Below, piece by piece: positions 50,449-63,298 of a stretch of DNA of 64,000 bases (position 1 is its first letter; every line of letters begins with the position of its first letter). Origin of the DNA: Eopsaltria australis (Eukaryota; Chordata; Aves; Passeriformes; Petroicidae); NCBI GenBank assembly GCA_034509425.1, contig JAVTVJ010000033.1, forward strand, positions 1,116,001 to 1,180,000, written 5' to 3'. The translations under genes were made by a program, and so were the position numbers. The notes beneath the pieces were generated by a model. The model had not been told where the DNA came from. It made no database searches and saw only the letters and a program-made list of their open reading frames with translations.

Positions 50449-51024
50449 AAACCACTTTTAAAAGTATTTTCAGGAATACAACTTCCCAAGATACAACTCC
50501 TGCTCATTCAGGTGTTCCATAGTAAAGTTAAATGGCTTTCATAATCTTTATGGAGTAAGCTAATGTGCTGCCTCCGAGACAAAACTTGGGTCTGATTCTT
50601 CAAAGTTTGCTGTAGAAACCATCTTCAAAGGTGATGTAGATGGAACTACACCGCAGCTGGCTGCTTTGTCTTGTGCAATGCTACAGCATCTATTAACTCT
50701 CCCCATGACCATATAGACCTTCAGTTTCATGCCATGAAAATATTAACTTGAGAATATGCATTACCCTTCTTATGTTGATTAAAACTGAAGGAAACATACA
50801 TGAAAAGGAAAACAATATCCATCCCTGCTGTGTGAGGACATTTCAAGTGGGCAACTTTTTAACAACTCAGGGGTCGCTAACCAGATCTGCCTTAGGAGTA
50901 TTTGTTTTCTTGTGTTTGTCACAGATAAAGTTATTAAAAGGCAATTGGATTTTGCTACAGGACTCAGTTGGGAAGGAGTTCAAGGATGTTTCCCCATTTG
51001 AAACTACTTTTTTGAGAAGTGCTT

Positions 51025-51068
51025 TTCATTCATTCATTCATTCATTCATTCATTCATTCATTCATTCA
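51025..51068. repeat. (TTCA)11 microsatellite
   Basis: Eleven uninterrupted TTCA tetranucleotide units. The array lies inside a 116-codon plus frame whose FIHSFIHS-type translation is just the repeat read in frame; it is not a gene. Confidence 0.97.
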
Positions 51069-54000
51069 TATATCATATGCTACACTGATATTCTATAGTA
51101 TTAATTTTTAAATCAGAGTATCATGCTTTCTAACATCTGAAAAATGTCCAGTATTATTAGATATACACTTCTAATTTTAAGAACAAAATTTTTCTAGCAT
51201 CAAGGAATGAAATAAAGTTTGACAAGAGCTGTTTTCCATAAAAATGTATTAGTACATTATTATATTGATGAACTTTATTCCTCAATCAATTTATTTCATT
51301 GACTCTTTTTCATTGTTTTCCTTTGGTTTGCTCTCAGACTAAATATCATACTTACTTGATCATGCCAGTTGTTTTGTTCATTTGGTTTTAATTGGGTTAA
51401 TAAAATATTTCTATAAATTTCTTGATAGAGATATACAGAACAAAGATAGACAAACTGCAGCACTCTTTAAGTTAACTTTTTTTGGTGTCTGACAGTAAGG
51501 CAGACTTTAGCCAAAGTTGTTGTCCTTACATATGGAAGTACCCTGTTTTGTCAATAAAAAGATTTATTTTAAGTAGTGAATATTTTTCTTTGTATATTTC
51601 AGGTTTTATTTATTAATCATTTACTTTGCATTGTGATTAATTCTGGGAAACTAAAACTTCTGAAAAGAAAAGTAGATATATGTCAGCATATTACCATGCA
51701 TATAAAAGTCAAGCCATGATCTTTTTCCTATATATAAACTCATTAGTTTTATTCTTTTGGTCATCTTCTTAGGCTTGCTGAACAAGTTGTAATTCATAAT
51801 CTCAGCATTTCAATCACTCACATCCTCTCCCTAGATTCCAGCAATATCACTCATATAAAATTTATTTTAATTAATAAGGAATTCCCATACCTCATGAATG
51901 CTTTCCAGATTACTAAAATCTTGCAATAAGCAAGTGAAAAACTTCATTATCCTTGACAAATTGCTACAATGTGCTCACAGCAGGTAGAGTTTGCATCTGC
52001 GTTTCATATTTAACTTTAAATAAAGGCAATGGGTAGATTTTTATTTCCACTTAGGATCAAATGGTCTATTTTAACCTGATTATATCTCGTCTTTAATTTG
52101 TATACATTTCTCTTATGTGCATATGTATTTATATATAGATGGATCATCTTGCTGTGACGTGACCTGAAAGCACAAAATTACCCTTCAAGTACAGCAATAT
52201 AAATTCAATATAAACTATCAAACCAGACAGGTTTTTTTCCTCCAATGTTCATCTCTTTATATCTCCTATTTCAATGGATAGAAAGCACAGGATAGACATT
52301 TAAAACACAAACTTTCATCTTCAATTCACATAGCGTCTCTTTGAAATTATGCCACATATGGAATATGTGCAAGCTACATCCTGATCTGAAGCTCTGGCAA
52401 ACCACGAAAACCCTACATTTCACTGAAGCAAATTGCCTATTTTAATTGAAGATTTCTTTTTTTTCTTTTTTTTTTAATGAAGATGTAGAAATGATGAATA
52501 TTTGCTGCTGAAACTGTATAAAATCCCCAGAACTTTAAAAGCTCATACGATCCTAAGTGGTCCAGAGCACTGTGTGAAACCTTGAAGGAATAACTGATGG
52601 AAGTTAAAGCAGTCTCTGTGTAATCCATGAGTCTTTTTTGTGCTGTGATCTTTTCCTAAACTCAATCCAAAAGGAATGTGAGAAATTCTCACTCCCAACC
52701 ACAGAACCTTCTTAAATTAGGCTGCAGAGAATTGTGCTTCTGGCTGTCAAAGTCCCCCGGGTACACACTGTGGCAAAAGCAAGGGGCTGTAAAACACTTC
52801 TGGCCAGAGGAATGGACAGGCAAGGGTGGAGAGCAGGACTGAGGAGTGGTGACATGCAAGCACTGTAGGTGCCTCTGCCACAGAATCATTTCAGCTGCAG
52901 CTCCAGCTTAGGCAAGTGGGAACAAAATACAAAGATAAAAGTAGAAGGAGGGGTTGAAAGCAGCACCTAGGTGGGAATCTTGGGGGCAGTCAAGAAAAGT
53001 AGTACACTAAGCAGAAATGAAAGTACAGCCTTGATGGGGAAGACAAGGACCTTGAACACAACTAAAGGGATAGTAGGCAGTGAAAGAATTTTAATTGGGG
53101 AGTTTCATGGCCTGAGTTTCAGGAGATAAAACTGACTTTCACAGCATTCTGGAAGGATTTAAGGGGAACAAAGCAAATAGCCTGGCTTTTATCATAACCT
53201 GCGCAACGGTTAAATGGAATTTTATGTACATCTGTTATCCTTAACGTTATAATGATTATTTTAAAAGACTTGGGGAGGGGTAAAAAGAGAGAGTTTGATC
53301 TGTGCTATGTGAAGGATATATTCTGAGGGACAGAGGGTTGTCTTTGTAAGCTGATCATCAGAGTTAAAAATGTTCAAGATTTGAAAATGTTGTCCAGCAC
53401 ACAAATGAGGGCCCAAATAAACAAAGAAAACTCAGCATGGAGGGTAATAAACTCCTTCCAAATTGTATCATGTTCACACTAGATCATGATCTTGTTTTAT
53501 AAATCTAGTCCTGCCAAAAAAACCCAATAAAATTGTGAAGTGATTATATTACTGTCAGCTCAAATAAACTTTTGAATTTTTTCCCTGAAAGCCTATATAT
53601 AGCACATTTGTCATGTAAAAATATACATTAATTTTTACACTGTGCTATTAATGGGTCTTTTACAATTCAAGAAAAACTTCTCTGCTTATGACAATGGACA
53701 CATTTGATATTCTATAATGTTTATGAAATGTAGGCAACACCAGAATTTTAAGTTGATTAACAGTCTTCAGATAGTTCACTGGCTGAATCATACAATTACT
53801 CTTTTAATGCAACAGATAATTAAGGACTTCTAGTGTAACACACAGGACTTCCAAATTCATACATTCTACAAGCATGCTCATGTTTCAAGCTAGAGCAACT
53901 TTACTATGGAAGATTTGTTAAAATCAAAGGCATTTAAAAACTAAGGTTGGCATTGTCTCAAAAGTGATGGTGCAATCAGTCAGAAAAAACATATTTTAAC

Positions 54001-54699
54001 AATAGGGAGGATCTGAACTCATCAAAGGCATCCTTATTGTTACACTTCTATCCTTTCAAAAGAGACAGCATTTTGCAAATATGTCTATTGCTGCCCTTTT
54101 TAAAAAATTACTGGAAGGCAGAGCTCAGCCTCTTTGAAAGCTTTCTGGAGTCTTTATATCTCATGTCTTTGTTTCTTATTTTGGGCCTGCTCTCATAATC
54201 TTAAGAAAGGGTTATGATTTCATCTCAAAGCTTGAATATATTTTGTGTTTGTGAGACATTAAAAATAATAATAAAGAAGCAAGCAAGAAGTCACCAGTCT
54301 GTATATGAAGCAGTCATACAGTTGTATATATTTGGATTATAGAAAGAGATGCTTCTGCAGCCAACATAACCAGAATTACTCCTTTTTCTCAGAGTCATCA
54401 GAAATTTTTGAATTGTAAAACTAAATCTGGCAGACATAAAATTCAGATCCATTTGTTAGTGATATTCTGACATTTGTGTCTGATCATAATAAAGCTAGGT
54501 AGCAATTTACCCATAATTTTTTAAAGTATATCAAGTGTCTTAGGACTGCTTTTCACTAGGGCAAGACATCAGGAATAAAATTGAAACCTGAGATTGCTGA
54601 AATCAGAAGTTTTACCATGGTCTACTCAGTGGGTGAAGTTCTGGAGAAGACAGAGAAGTCAGTCTATATGCACATATATTGGGGCTTGTCTGCTAAGGA

Positions 54700-55164
54700 T
54701 GTATCTACACTGGAGTTTGCTTTACATCTGGACCAAGGTGAGGCTTCACTACATATTATTCCAGTTTCAGGTCAAACAGATAAATGTAAACCACTACATC
54801 TAAGGATATTTCCTTTCTGGTTTACTCCTATATTAAATATTCATCTGATGAACATGGAACATTGGAACTCTGAAAAGCACAAGTCAATTTAAAATATGTG
54901 TGGATTAAACAAGCTCTATTTGCTTTTAAATTGGGACAGAAGGTTAGAAAAGCATTCACACAGGTCTTAGACAGCTGAGCACAATACATGTGCAGTACAA
55001 ATGTACTGCTGAGACTTCAGCTGCTTGTGCATCTTTTCACATACTTCCACTCCAGTTTGTCTCCTCTTTGCCAGAGATGGTTTCCAGGTACTCACAGGGG
55101 GGTAGCAGTGGGCAGGGAGATAGAAAGAAAATTCAGCTTGTACTAACCACACAGTGTAGACACA
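54700..55164. other. possible remnant of a small DNA transposon (inverted end motifs)
   Basis: TGTATCTACACTG at 54700-54712 and CAGTGTAGACACA at 55152-55164 are inverted copies matching at 12 of 13 positions, about 440 bp apart. Inverted ends of this sort occur in non-autonomous DNA transposons, but the match is short, the extension on either side is weak and no target duplication was found. Chance remains quite possible. Confidence 0.2.
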
Positions 55165-58100
55165 GCTCAGATTGCTATGACACGTGTCTTAAAATCATCA
55201 CTGCATATGTTTTGCTGATCACTATATATGTGGGTCTCCCACCAGTAGCAGGAGTTTTCAAGTACATCATCTCATTACAAAGTGCTCATTCCTCTAGACA
55301 TGTGACAGAATTTGAGAACACAAAGATTAAGAAAGTAGCTCAAGAACACTAAATATCTTGCCTGAAGCTGCTATGTTTCAGAATGGGATGAACTCTCCGG
55401 ATTCTTCCAGTAGCTCCTCAAAACGGTGTGTTGCCATGTTGCTGTAGTTCAGACGACTTTTCCCTGAAGAAGAATAATTTCTTTTTCCCTCTTACAATGA
55501 CAGTAATAATCCTTTTAATATTAACAGAATAGGAGAGAAAGAGACCTGATCTATGACAAAGATCCTCTTATGTTAGTCCTTCCACAGGAAGCTGTTCACT
55601 GTCGATGTGACACCATAATCTCTGATTTATCCCATTAATATTATGTGACACTTAAATAAGGTAAGTATAACAGAATTGCTAGGAGGAACTGAATTGTTAT
55701 TAACTTATTTCTTATTATATTAACAATAATAGTAATTCCTGAAGGATTATGTATATTACAGTCGTTGAGACATAACACCCTCTTCTTAATGGAAAATTCC
55801 CAGTTTTGTATGCTACGTACTTCCCTCCCATCATTATACACCACTCATTGTTTCCCTTCCATATTTTTTCTTCTTTCTTCTATGTTTCAACAAAACACAC
55901 TTCATTTGCAACAGAATTATCTCTCTAATTGAGGTTTCCAGGGAAGCAAAGTGAGATAATTTGATTACACTCCAAATAGCTGCTCTACCTCAAACTGTTC
56001 AACTCTCTTCAAATCAAACCTCACATGACGGCTGGAGTGCACATAATTTTACAAATGTGAATAAGTATATCATAAGCAATGTATAACTTAAACTAAATCT
56101 TGACAAATGAAATTAAGCCCCCCAACTTTATAGCTCAATTCTTTACATAGAGAGCCAAACACAGCATTCATGTTTTCAGAAATAGGAGCAATTATCCTAA
56201 GCAAAACACTGTGTCAGGTACTTTAAAGACAAGAGGATGCACAAAAGTATATCAGCTTCTTTTGGTTACTTCAGAAAAAGAAGAAGTCTGTCAGAATAAA
56301 AATTCTACTTTGCCAGAATTAGTCTGATCAGAATTCTTCCAGGCAATTAACAGGTATTTCTCTCTATCAGCATACTTACATGCCCTCTATTAGCTCACTG
56401 TCTGAGCAATGCACAGAATTTAATGAACTTGTCTAACACAGATGTAGAATCTAAGATGCATTTAATCAGTGCAAGATTAGTGAGGTGAGGCTAAGAATGG
56501 TCCTTGATGGAACATCAATGCTGAAGGGCTAGAACTCAATAGAGGGCATAGAAGTCTAAAAATCTTGATCGCTCATGATTACTCAAGCTCCCTTGGATTT
56601 TTCTCGCTGAATTATAATGATTGTAAAGGGGAAGGAAGCCAGAGTTGAATCCAAAGAAAACTAGTTTTGAAATTAATTTAGCATGCAGCTCACTATGAAA
56701 CAGAAAGTTCAGTGACACTGGGACCACAGTCCTGTCTCCCTTTTTGCAGTTGTACAGAAGAACCCTTTCTACATGAGATATTTATCTCATACTAAAAGCG
56801 ATATAAACTGACATAGAGTTCTGCCTGCAAAGGGATTGTGATTAGCCACTGGAGGAAGGCAAGCAGATGAGGAGACAGGCTGGAAAGACCGAACAAATGT
56901 AATTTGAAATTAAAAATTCCTTCATGTGACAATTATAAATAAGAGTCTCATAATGGTTGAACAATTATGGTGTTTGATGACCTCCAGGCTAGATTGCAGT
57001 GCCGTGCTGCACTTAAATACCTGCAACCACACACCTATGACAGATGCAAGGTAGGAAGATCAGTATTTATGTGGACTAACAAAGGGTATTTCTGACTTCA
57101 TCCATCACTGAAAGGATGAAAATGCTATATAGGAATTTGCTTCTATTCCCTTTAGCAGGAGCTTCTGGAGGCTGATTATATCCCACAGGATGAGACACTG
57201 TATCGACATAGAGCAAAGACAGAAGACCTAAGGCCAGTGTGGCAACATATAACAGTGGACAGATTCACAAGTTACCTCTCAGAAGCATAAAGATAAATTA
57301 TTTCCTAAAGAGGGACTGAAGAAACCTTCCAGACAAATGAAAAATGAGACATGATGCCAAAAATGCGAAAACTGAAAAGGCCTTTCCTGATCCTTCTGCT
57401 TTCTCAAGTAAATTCTGTCAGACAATAAAGGTAAAAGATGGTAGATGCAGAAGGTAACAACATCCAGAAAACAGTAGTAGTTCATACTGGAGAAGGAACA
57501 AGAATAAGAACCTGAACTAGGATGCACTGATGAAACTGTCACTGACAGACATGCTAAAATTAAGGAAAACTGACACACGTGAAAAAGACATAGAGAACTT
57601 CATTTAGACTATCCAGAACAGAAAAAAACCCAATAATTTGGAATTGGGAGTTGTGTCAGGAGGAAAGAAGAAAGGAAAAAAGTGTCAAGCCTGAAACAGA
57701 ATGCAATTAAGGAACTATTAACAGACATCTTCAAAAAGTGATTGCTGAAAGGGTATACAGAAGTTTCTTTCTTATGTGTGCAATGGGTAGGGTACCCAGA
57801 GATACAGTTGTCAAAGTCCATTGCTATCAGCTAGAGAACCACCCTTTTTTTGGGACAGAAAGACATTTTTTCACAGGTTTGTAAAATGTTAACCTTCTAG
57901 ACCCTCTTAACAGAAACATTTAAGCAGAAAAAAAAAAAAAGCTGAAGAATAAAAGTAATGTGGAACTATTTAGAAAGAGGTGAGACCCTTTAGATTTCTA
58001 TTTGTTTTTGACAGATTTTAGAGTTTCCATCTGTTACCTTTTACCTATTATATAAAATTAGAGGTGCTCACAAATGGCAAAAGAAAATGTCTATCACACA

Positions 58101-60664
58101 AGAAAGAAGCTACAATAAAGATGTCTTGAGGTTTGTTCCTTTTTCATAATTACACCATAAAACCCATAGGTCTCGAATCACTGTAAACCAGCAATACAGC
58201 AAATCCAGATGAAAGATACAGTCCCATGAATATTTTTTGGGGTTTTTTGCTTAGAGGTGCACTGTAAAGGGTCAGGAAGAAAAAGAAGGAAGGACTCAAT
58301 TGAACTATTTGAAACAAGGTCACAGGGCCTCTCATGCTTCCAGGGTTAACATAATAAATAATATTTTTCAACTCATTCCTTTTAGGTAAACCTCTGAAGA
58401 CATATTTTTATGAAAAGATTCCTTACATTGAAGACTGCAAATGTAAATGAAGTGTGGATCAGATGAGGGAATGTGATAAATTAATTTTAGGTTCACATTA
58501 CACTGGGTCTCTGAAGCTCAAGAATTTTATGTGAAAAACTTGACTGCAACATCATGGGTTATTTTATCCCATTGATATGCTGTGTACTTTTGAGGCATTT
58601 CCCTCAGAAGTCCATCAGACAAAGACAGGTTATAAAATATACAAGAGGGATACTCTCACCATGGTAGTCCTCACAGCAAAGGAGGGGGAAAATTGGAACT
58701 TGACAAATAGTAAAGAACATGGCAGTAATATCTGTGCTTTGCAAAGTTGAAAACCTTTTCCGTAGGATGGTAGAAAATAAAAGCTAGTGAAAAAATCCAT
58801 AATAAGCATTTTTTACAGTATTGCTTGGGAAAACAGATGGGAATTTACAAAAAAGCAGGCTTGGATACAATGATTAAAATTACTAAGAATAAAAGTATTA
58901 AAAGCCTGTGAGAAAAAGATATGTTAAGAAATGACACAAGTACAAGGAGCGAGTTCTTTGCAGTCTGGTTAATTGCTAATTTTTTGACAATGGTACAGCA
59001 GAAACATGGTTTTTACCAGAGCACTCTTTTCGAAAGAAAAAAGATTTTATTTTATTACAACATATATCAAGATATATCACTACAAGGCAGGAATAGTGAC
59101 CATGAATAACCTCATTAAATTAATCTGCATTAATGTAAAAGACCTTAACAGTATAATAAAAAGGAGGAGAAAAAATAGAAAGAACTTGGAAAGTTTCTAG
59201 CAGACATCAGGAGACACACTTCATAGTTGCAAGAACCATTATTCAGTGAAAATTGATTTAATCAGGCTTCCTTCTCCTTGTGCCCCTCTAAAAACAAAGA
59301 ATTTGGTGTAACTGTAGGCAAACATAACTCACTTACAGGAAAAAAAAATAAATAAAAGAATATGAAAAAACAGTCTCAGTCTAACCTCAGAGGTTACTGT
59401 ACGTTCAGGCAATGCCTCAAGCTCGTACAAACAGACTTTTGCAGAGGTTTCAGGTCTAGCAAAGTCTGGAGCCAAAGCTTTCTCATTTGGCTTGTAAAGC
59501 AGAATTCTGCAGCATCTGGTGCAACTGTTGCTCTCCAGATGTCTACTTGCAGACTTGGGTGGGATTCATCTGCCTGACTTAGATATTTAGTACTTAGATA
59601 ATCAAAATTATAAACCTAATAATAAAATCCTAGTTTATCTCTTCAGTCACTTTTTATTATGAGCTAGAAGGTAGTCCCAGTGGGCTACTTATCTCATCTT
59701 GAAGTAGTTATGTAACACAGGCCATGAGAGTACCTTAGATGTAGATTACTACAATTTACTTGCATACATTTAAGGCAAAATTACCCCAACAGTCATTGTA
59801 GCCAATTAATTTTTACTATTTTCAGGATAAATAAGCTCTCAAAGCTCTCTGCTTTTAGGCTTTTACTAACTTCTTGATGAATTGTTTCTTAAATAAACCA
59901 CAGACTAGATTAATACAGACTCCTCCTCCTGCTCTTTCTGTATTGGAAAAAAAAATATTCCTGACCTTCTTTTTGGCCTTTTTCTAGTCTTCTTTAATAA
60001 ATAGTGATTCAAAAAAAAAAGGACCTGCTGGTCCTGTTTCCAGTAATTAAATGCTTATTTTTTTCTTGTGGCTTTAAAGGACTTTGATTTCTTCTTCCTC
60101 TCACCTACAAGGAAATTTATTTTCTCATCACTTATCACTGATATATAATTTGCTGGTGATGCTCTGTAAACTACCATCCCCAGAATGCTTTCCTAGTTCT
60201 ATGCCATGTCTGTCCAAGTGAGCTCTCAACTTTTGAACATGTAAACTGGATAACTCCATTTTCTGCCATCCAATTTGCACTTGCAAATGTCAATTTGCCT
60301 GTAGAAATGCAGAGTCTTACAAATGGAATATTTACATCTACGTATGTTTTAAAAATTTGCCTCTAGGCAGACAATCACATTAACCCAGAGCAAATTGGTC
60401 CTTTCCCAACAAGCAAAAAAGTTACCAAATCTTCAGGTGAAAGGGATATTTCAGCTAAAGGTCAGGAAATCCAGCTGTAATTTTTCTCTAACTAGTGCTT
60501 CAGATGTCAACTTTAAATTCTAATTAAAGATTGAGGTAAAAGTATGAAATTCTAATGAGGAAGCTGTAGGGTATATTTTTCAGTGTTACATCATGTCCTC
60601 TGTTATTTCTAAAAGCAGAATATAATTTTTGAATACCTAACATAATTTGAGGGCTTGGTTTTCT

Positions 60665-60740
60665 CACAGAGAGGGACATGAAGGTTCATAGTAACATTAA
60701 AGTTCACAGAGAGGAACATGGAAGTTCTATGAATAACACC
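60665..60740. repeat. imperfect 40-bp tandem duplication
   Basis: CACAGAGAGGGACATGAAGG at 60665 recurs 40 bases later as CACAGAGAGGAACATGGAAG at 60705. The following TTCATAGTAACA and TTCTATGAATAACA parts also resemble each other. This is a local two-copy duplication. Confidence 0.75.
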
Positions 60741-62152
60741 TGGTTACATGTATAAGGGATAAGATAAACCAGAGTATTCCTTTATTTAATATAGTTTTTC
60801 TGCAGTTCAATTTTAAAATCAGTTTTCAGAAATTCCAGAAACTGACTTTTATTTTTAGTCGCAGTTTGTTCTTCTTTTCAGAAAGCCGAGTAATCTCGTC
60901 TCAATGTCCTGTTGAGATTTTTCTGGTTTTGTGCATTCCATGCTGGCTAGTAATCAAAAAAAAAAAAAAATTAAACCTAGCTCTACACTAAGAAAGCTAA
61001 TTGGAAATTTAGCTGGCATTTCAGCATTTGCATATACACTGCCCAAGCCTGATTAATGCTGGCCACTTCTTCCAAGGCTCATGGAGATTGTTACATATTC
61101 TTTCAACTGGCTTTTTATTTGTGCCTTTTGTTCAGGCACCTGTGAACTTTGTAAAATGCAGTCGGCACGCTTCAATTCATCAAGCCCAGAAATATGTTAT
61201 ATAACCTAATGAAAGAGAAGTTGCATCACTAAACATTTCTGTGTAGAAATCTTTGTTCTTCCTTTGCCACTCGCCTTTGTTGTACAGTTAAGTTATTGCT
61301 TTTCAAATATTCAAGGGCAGGTATCATGCATTCAAATTCCCAACCACTGTGGCAGTTTTTAAATGATGCTTAAACAGTTTGTAGCTACTTACTCTCATCC
61401 ATCATACCAAGAGAGACACATTGTCATACTCACTTTCAATATCCTTAATGTATTTTGTTTCCTTCTTGAAAACTGAAGAACGAGCTTACTTGACCACATA
61501 TTTCTCTGAGTACAAATACAACTCTTGATTTCATTATGTCTCAGAAGCAAGATGGGATTTCTTAAGCCATAGAATCCTCCATTTTGAATTACTTCAGTCT
61601 TGAAGAATTTAATATTGTTCCAATCATACTAAAAACTGGACGCTATTTTCTGACTAGGAGATTATATTTTTTACTTTCTCCAGGTGTACCTGGGCAAAGA
61701 ATATGTCTTCTTGGTATTTTACTTTGATGCACTGAGAACAGCACAAAATTCTCTTGATACAAAGTTCAGTTTATGCTGTCAAAGTTAGGCATTTTTTCCT
61801 TGTTATCTGACCAGTATAGGATTGGGTCTCTTTTTGGCCTTGCTTCACCTCTTTCTTTGTGATTTATTTGGAACCCTCATGAAGTATTTGGCACCCCTTC
61901 AAAGAGGCAAAAAAATCCCTGTAGCATGTTGACAGACTCTCTATTCTCTTAGGTTATGAGTTGCTTTCATCACTGTCTGATATTTTTTTGCCACCAGAAA
62001 TTATTTTCCTGAACACAAAACATCCTGTTGCTGGAGTTTTGATGATATTCACCACAGGTATTTCAAAGTACTCAACACTGGCTTCTTCACAATGATTTTC
62101 AAGGCCCTTTAACCGGATTGCATGTCCTGATTGTGCCTGGAGCTGAACAACT

Positions 62153-62182
62153 GGTTGTTTTTGGTTTTTTGGTTTTTTTCTT
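62153..62182. repeat. T/G low-complexity tract
   Basis: A run of TTGGTTTTTTGG-type sequence, plain low-complexity DNA. Confidence 0.7.
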
Positions 62183-62385
62183 TAAAGAATCATAGCTAGT
62201 AGTTGTTTCTCTGCCTAAACTTTTGATTGTTCAGCGTTTGCTATTACTCCACTGGCCAATCACCACAGCTTACCTCTTTAGAAGGCATAAATTTGTAACT
62301 TCAGGTGGTTCAGATGCCTAAATATTAAGAAATAAGAGTAAATGGTTGTAAAAAATATTTCTTGACGAAGAATAAATGCAGAGAA

Positions 62386-63298
62386 CAACATTCTGGTCAA
62401 CCTCACTTTCAGCCTTGGGAAAATCCTGGAGTATATTTGTGAGCACATGAAAATAACAGGGAACACTCAACAAGGACTTACAAAAGGTCTGTCTTCTTTG
62501 ATAAAATACGTGAATTTTTAAATGAACAGAAAGCAGTGGATTTCATTCATCTTAACTTTAGCAAGGTTTTAAACATTATTTTCCCACATATCATTTATAG
62601 TCTGAGTGCGTATTCAACTAGGTGGGTAGAAAATGGGTTAGATTAAAATTGAGTAGAAGCTGGGCTATTCATGGAGGGCAGTAACAAGCGGAGTATTGTA
62701 AGAATCTACCTTTAGACATTTTGTACACACCATCTTCACTGGAAACAACAGAAGAGACAATGGGGAGGACTCTTTAATCTTGGTGACCAACCACGGAAAA
62801 CAAGCTGATATATTTGACAGCAGAAGGGACATTTGGAAGGACCGAGACCAACTATGGGAGGACTGGGCTGGTAACCTCTTGAGGTTAAACGAGACAAATG
62901 CAAAGTCACATATTTGGGAAGTAGTAACTCTTGCAGCAACACAATCTTTCTCATTCAGCCTAGAGAAGATGGCTTTGGAGCAGATCTAACAGTTCCCCTT
63001 CCATACACACAGGTAGGATTTTCAGAACACAAAGACAGGCTCTTCACAGTGCTGTGTGATGGGAGCCAAGAGACAAGTTGAAACAAAAAGTGTTCCAATT
63101 GGATGTAAAGGAAAAACTTTTCACCCCGAGGAGAGCCCAACAATGGAGCAGGCTGAGCAATCTCCATCCCTGGACATTTTTTAAAACTTAAATGCAGAGC
63201 CACATGCTCAGATTTCACAGAAGACTCTGCTTTGAACAGTAGGCTGGAATAGTGAACTCCTGAGGTCCCTTCCAACCTAAATTATCCTGTGATCCTAT
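62386..63298 (+). mobile_element. CR1 LINE, ~910-bp decayed copy with RT remnants
   Basis: A forward, heavily mutated CR1. The left part decodes in broken frames to reverse-transcriptase segments. A piece like VNLTFSLGKILE (the SLTS...GK-x-x-E region) is followed by KAVDFIHLNFSKV, the decayed form of the VYLDFSKAFD catalytic motif A in LINE reverse transcriptases. Here the D is read as N, so activity is lost. The second catalytic block (FADD) is not visible and lies in a probable gap near 62690-62760. Distal ORF2 follows (AAGGGACATTTGGAAGG, AAATGCAAAGTCACATATTT), then GGAAAAACTTTTCACCCCGA and GGTCCCTTCCAACCTAAATT. It ends in the tail CCTGTGATCCTATGA at about 63284-63298. Frames on both strands here (69-106 codons) are shadows of this element. 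Confidence 0.92.

Larger units (their letters stand above)
50454..62385. other. long AT-rich stretch without recognisable gene
   Basis: Twelve kilobases without a supported gene. Simple repeats at 51025-51068 and 62153-62182 and a 40-bp duplication at 60665-60740 are listed separately. A GC-richer segment at 52720-52910 is not recognised. Short inverted copies of TGTNTCTACACTG at 54700 and 55152 might be termini of a small old DNA transposon. Open frames stay at or below 120 codons and look like chance. Confidence 0.5.

Noticed and set aside
51025..51068. Regularly repeated units suggesting a CRISPR-like array
   Set aside because: Pure tetranucleotide repeat without spacers, in a vertebrate-type genome.
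50748..51098. 116-codon frame ending in a Phe-Ile-His-Ser repeat
   Set aside because: The repeat portion is the (TTCA)11 microsatellite read in frame, and the remainder has no recognisable similarity.
54581..55352. Plus-strand frames of 103 and 120 codons as possible exons
   Set aside because: No similarity to known proteins, no convincing splice pairing, and lengths within chance expectation.
62780..63275. Open frames of 69, 72 and 106 codons on both strands
   Set aside because: All fall inside the decayed plus-strand CR1, as in-frame remnants or antisense shadows.
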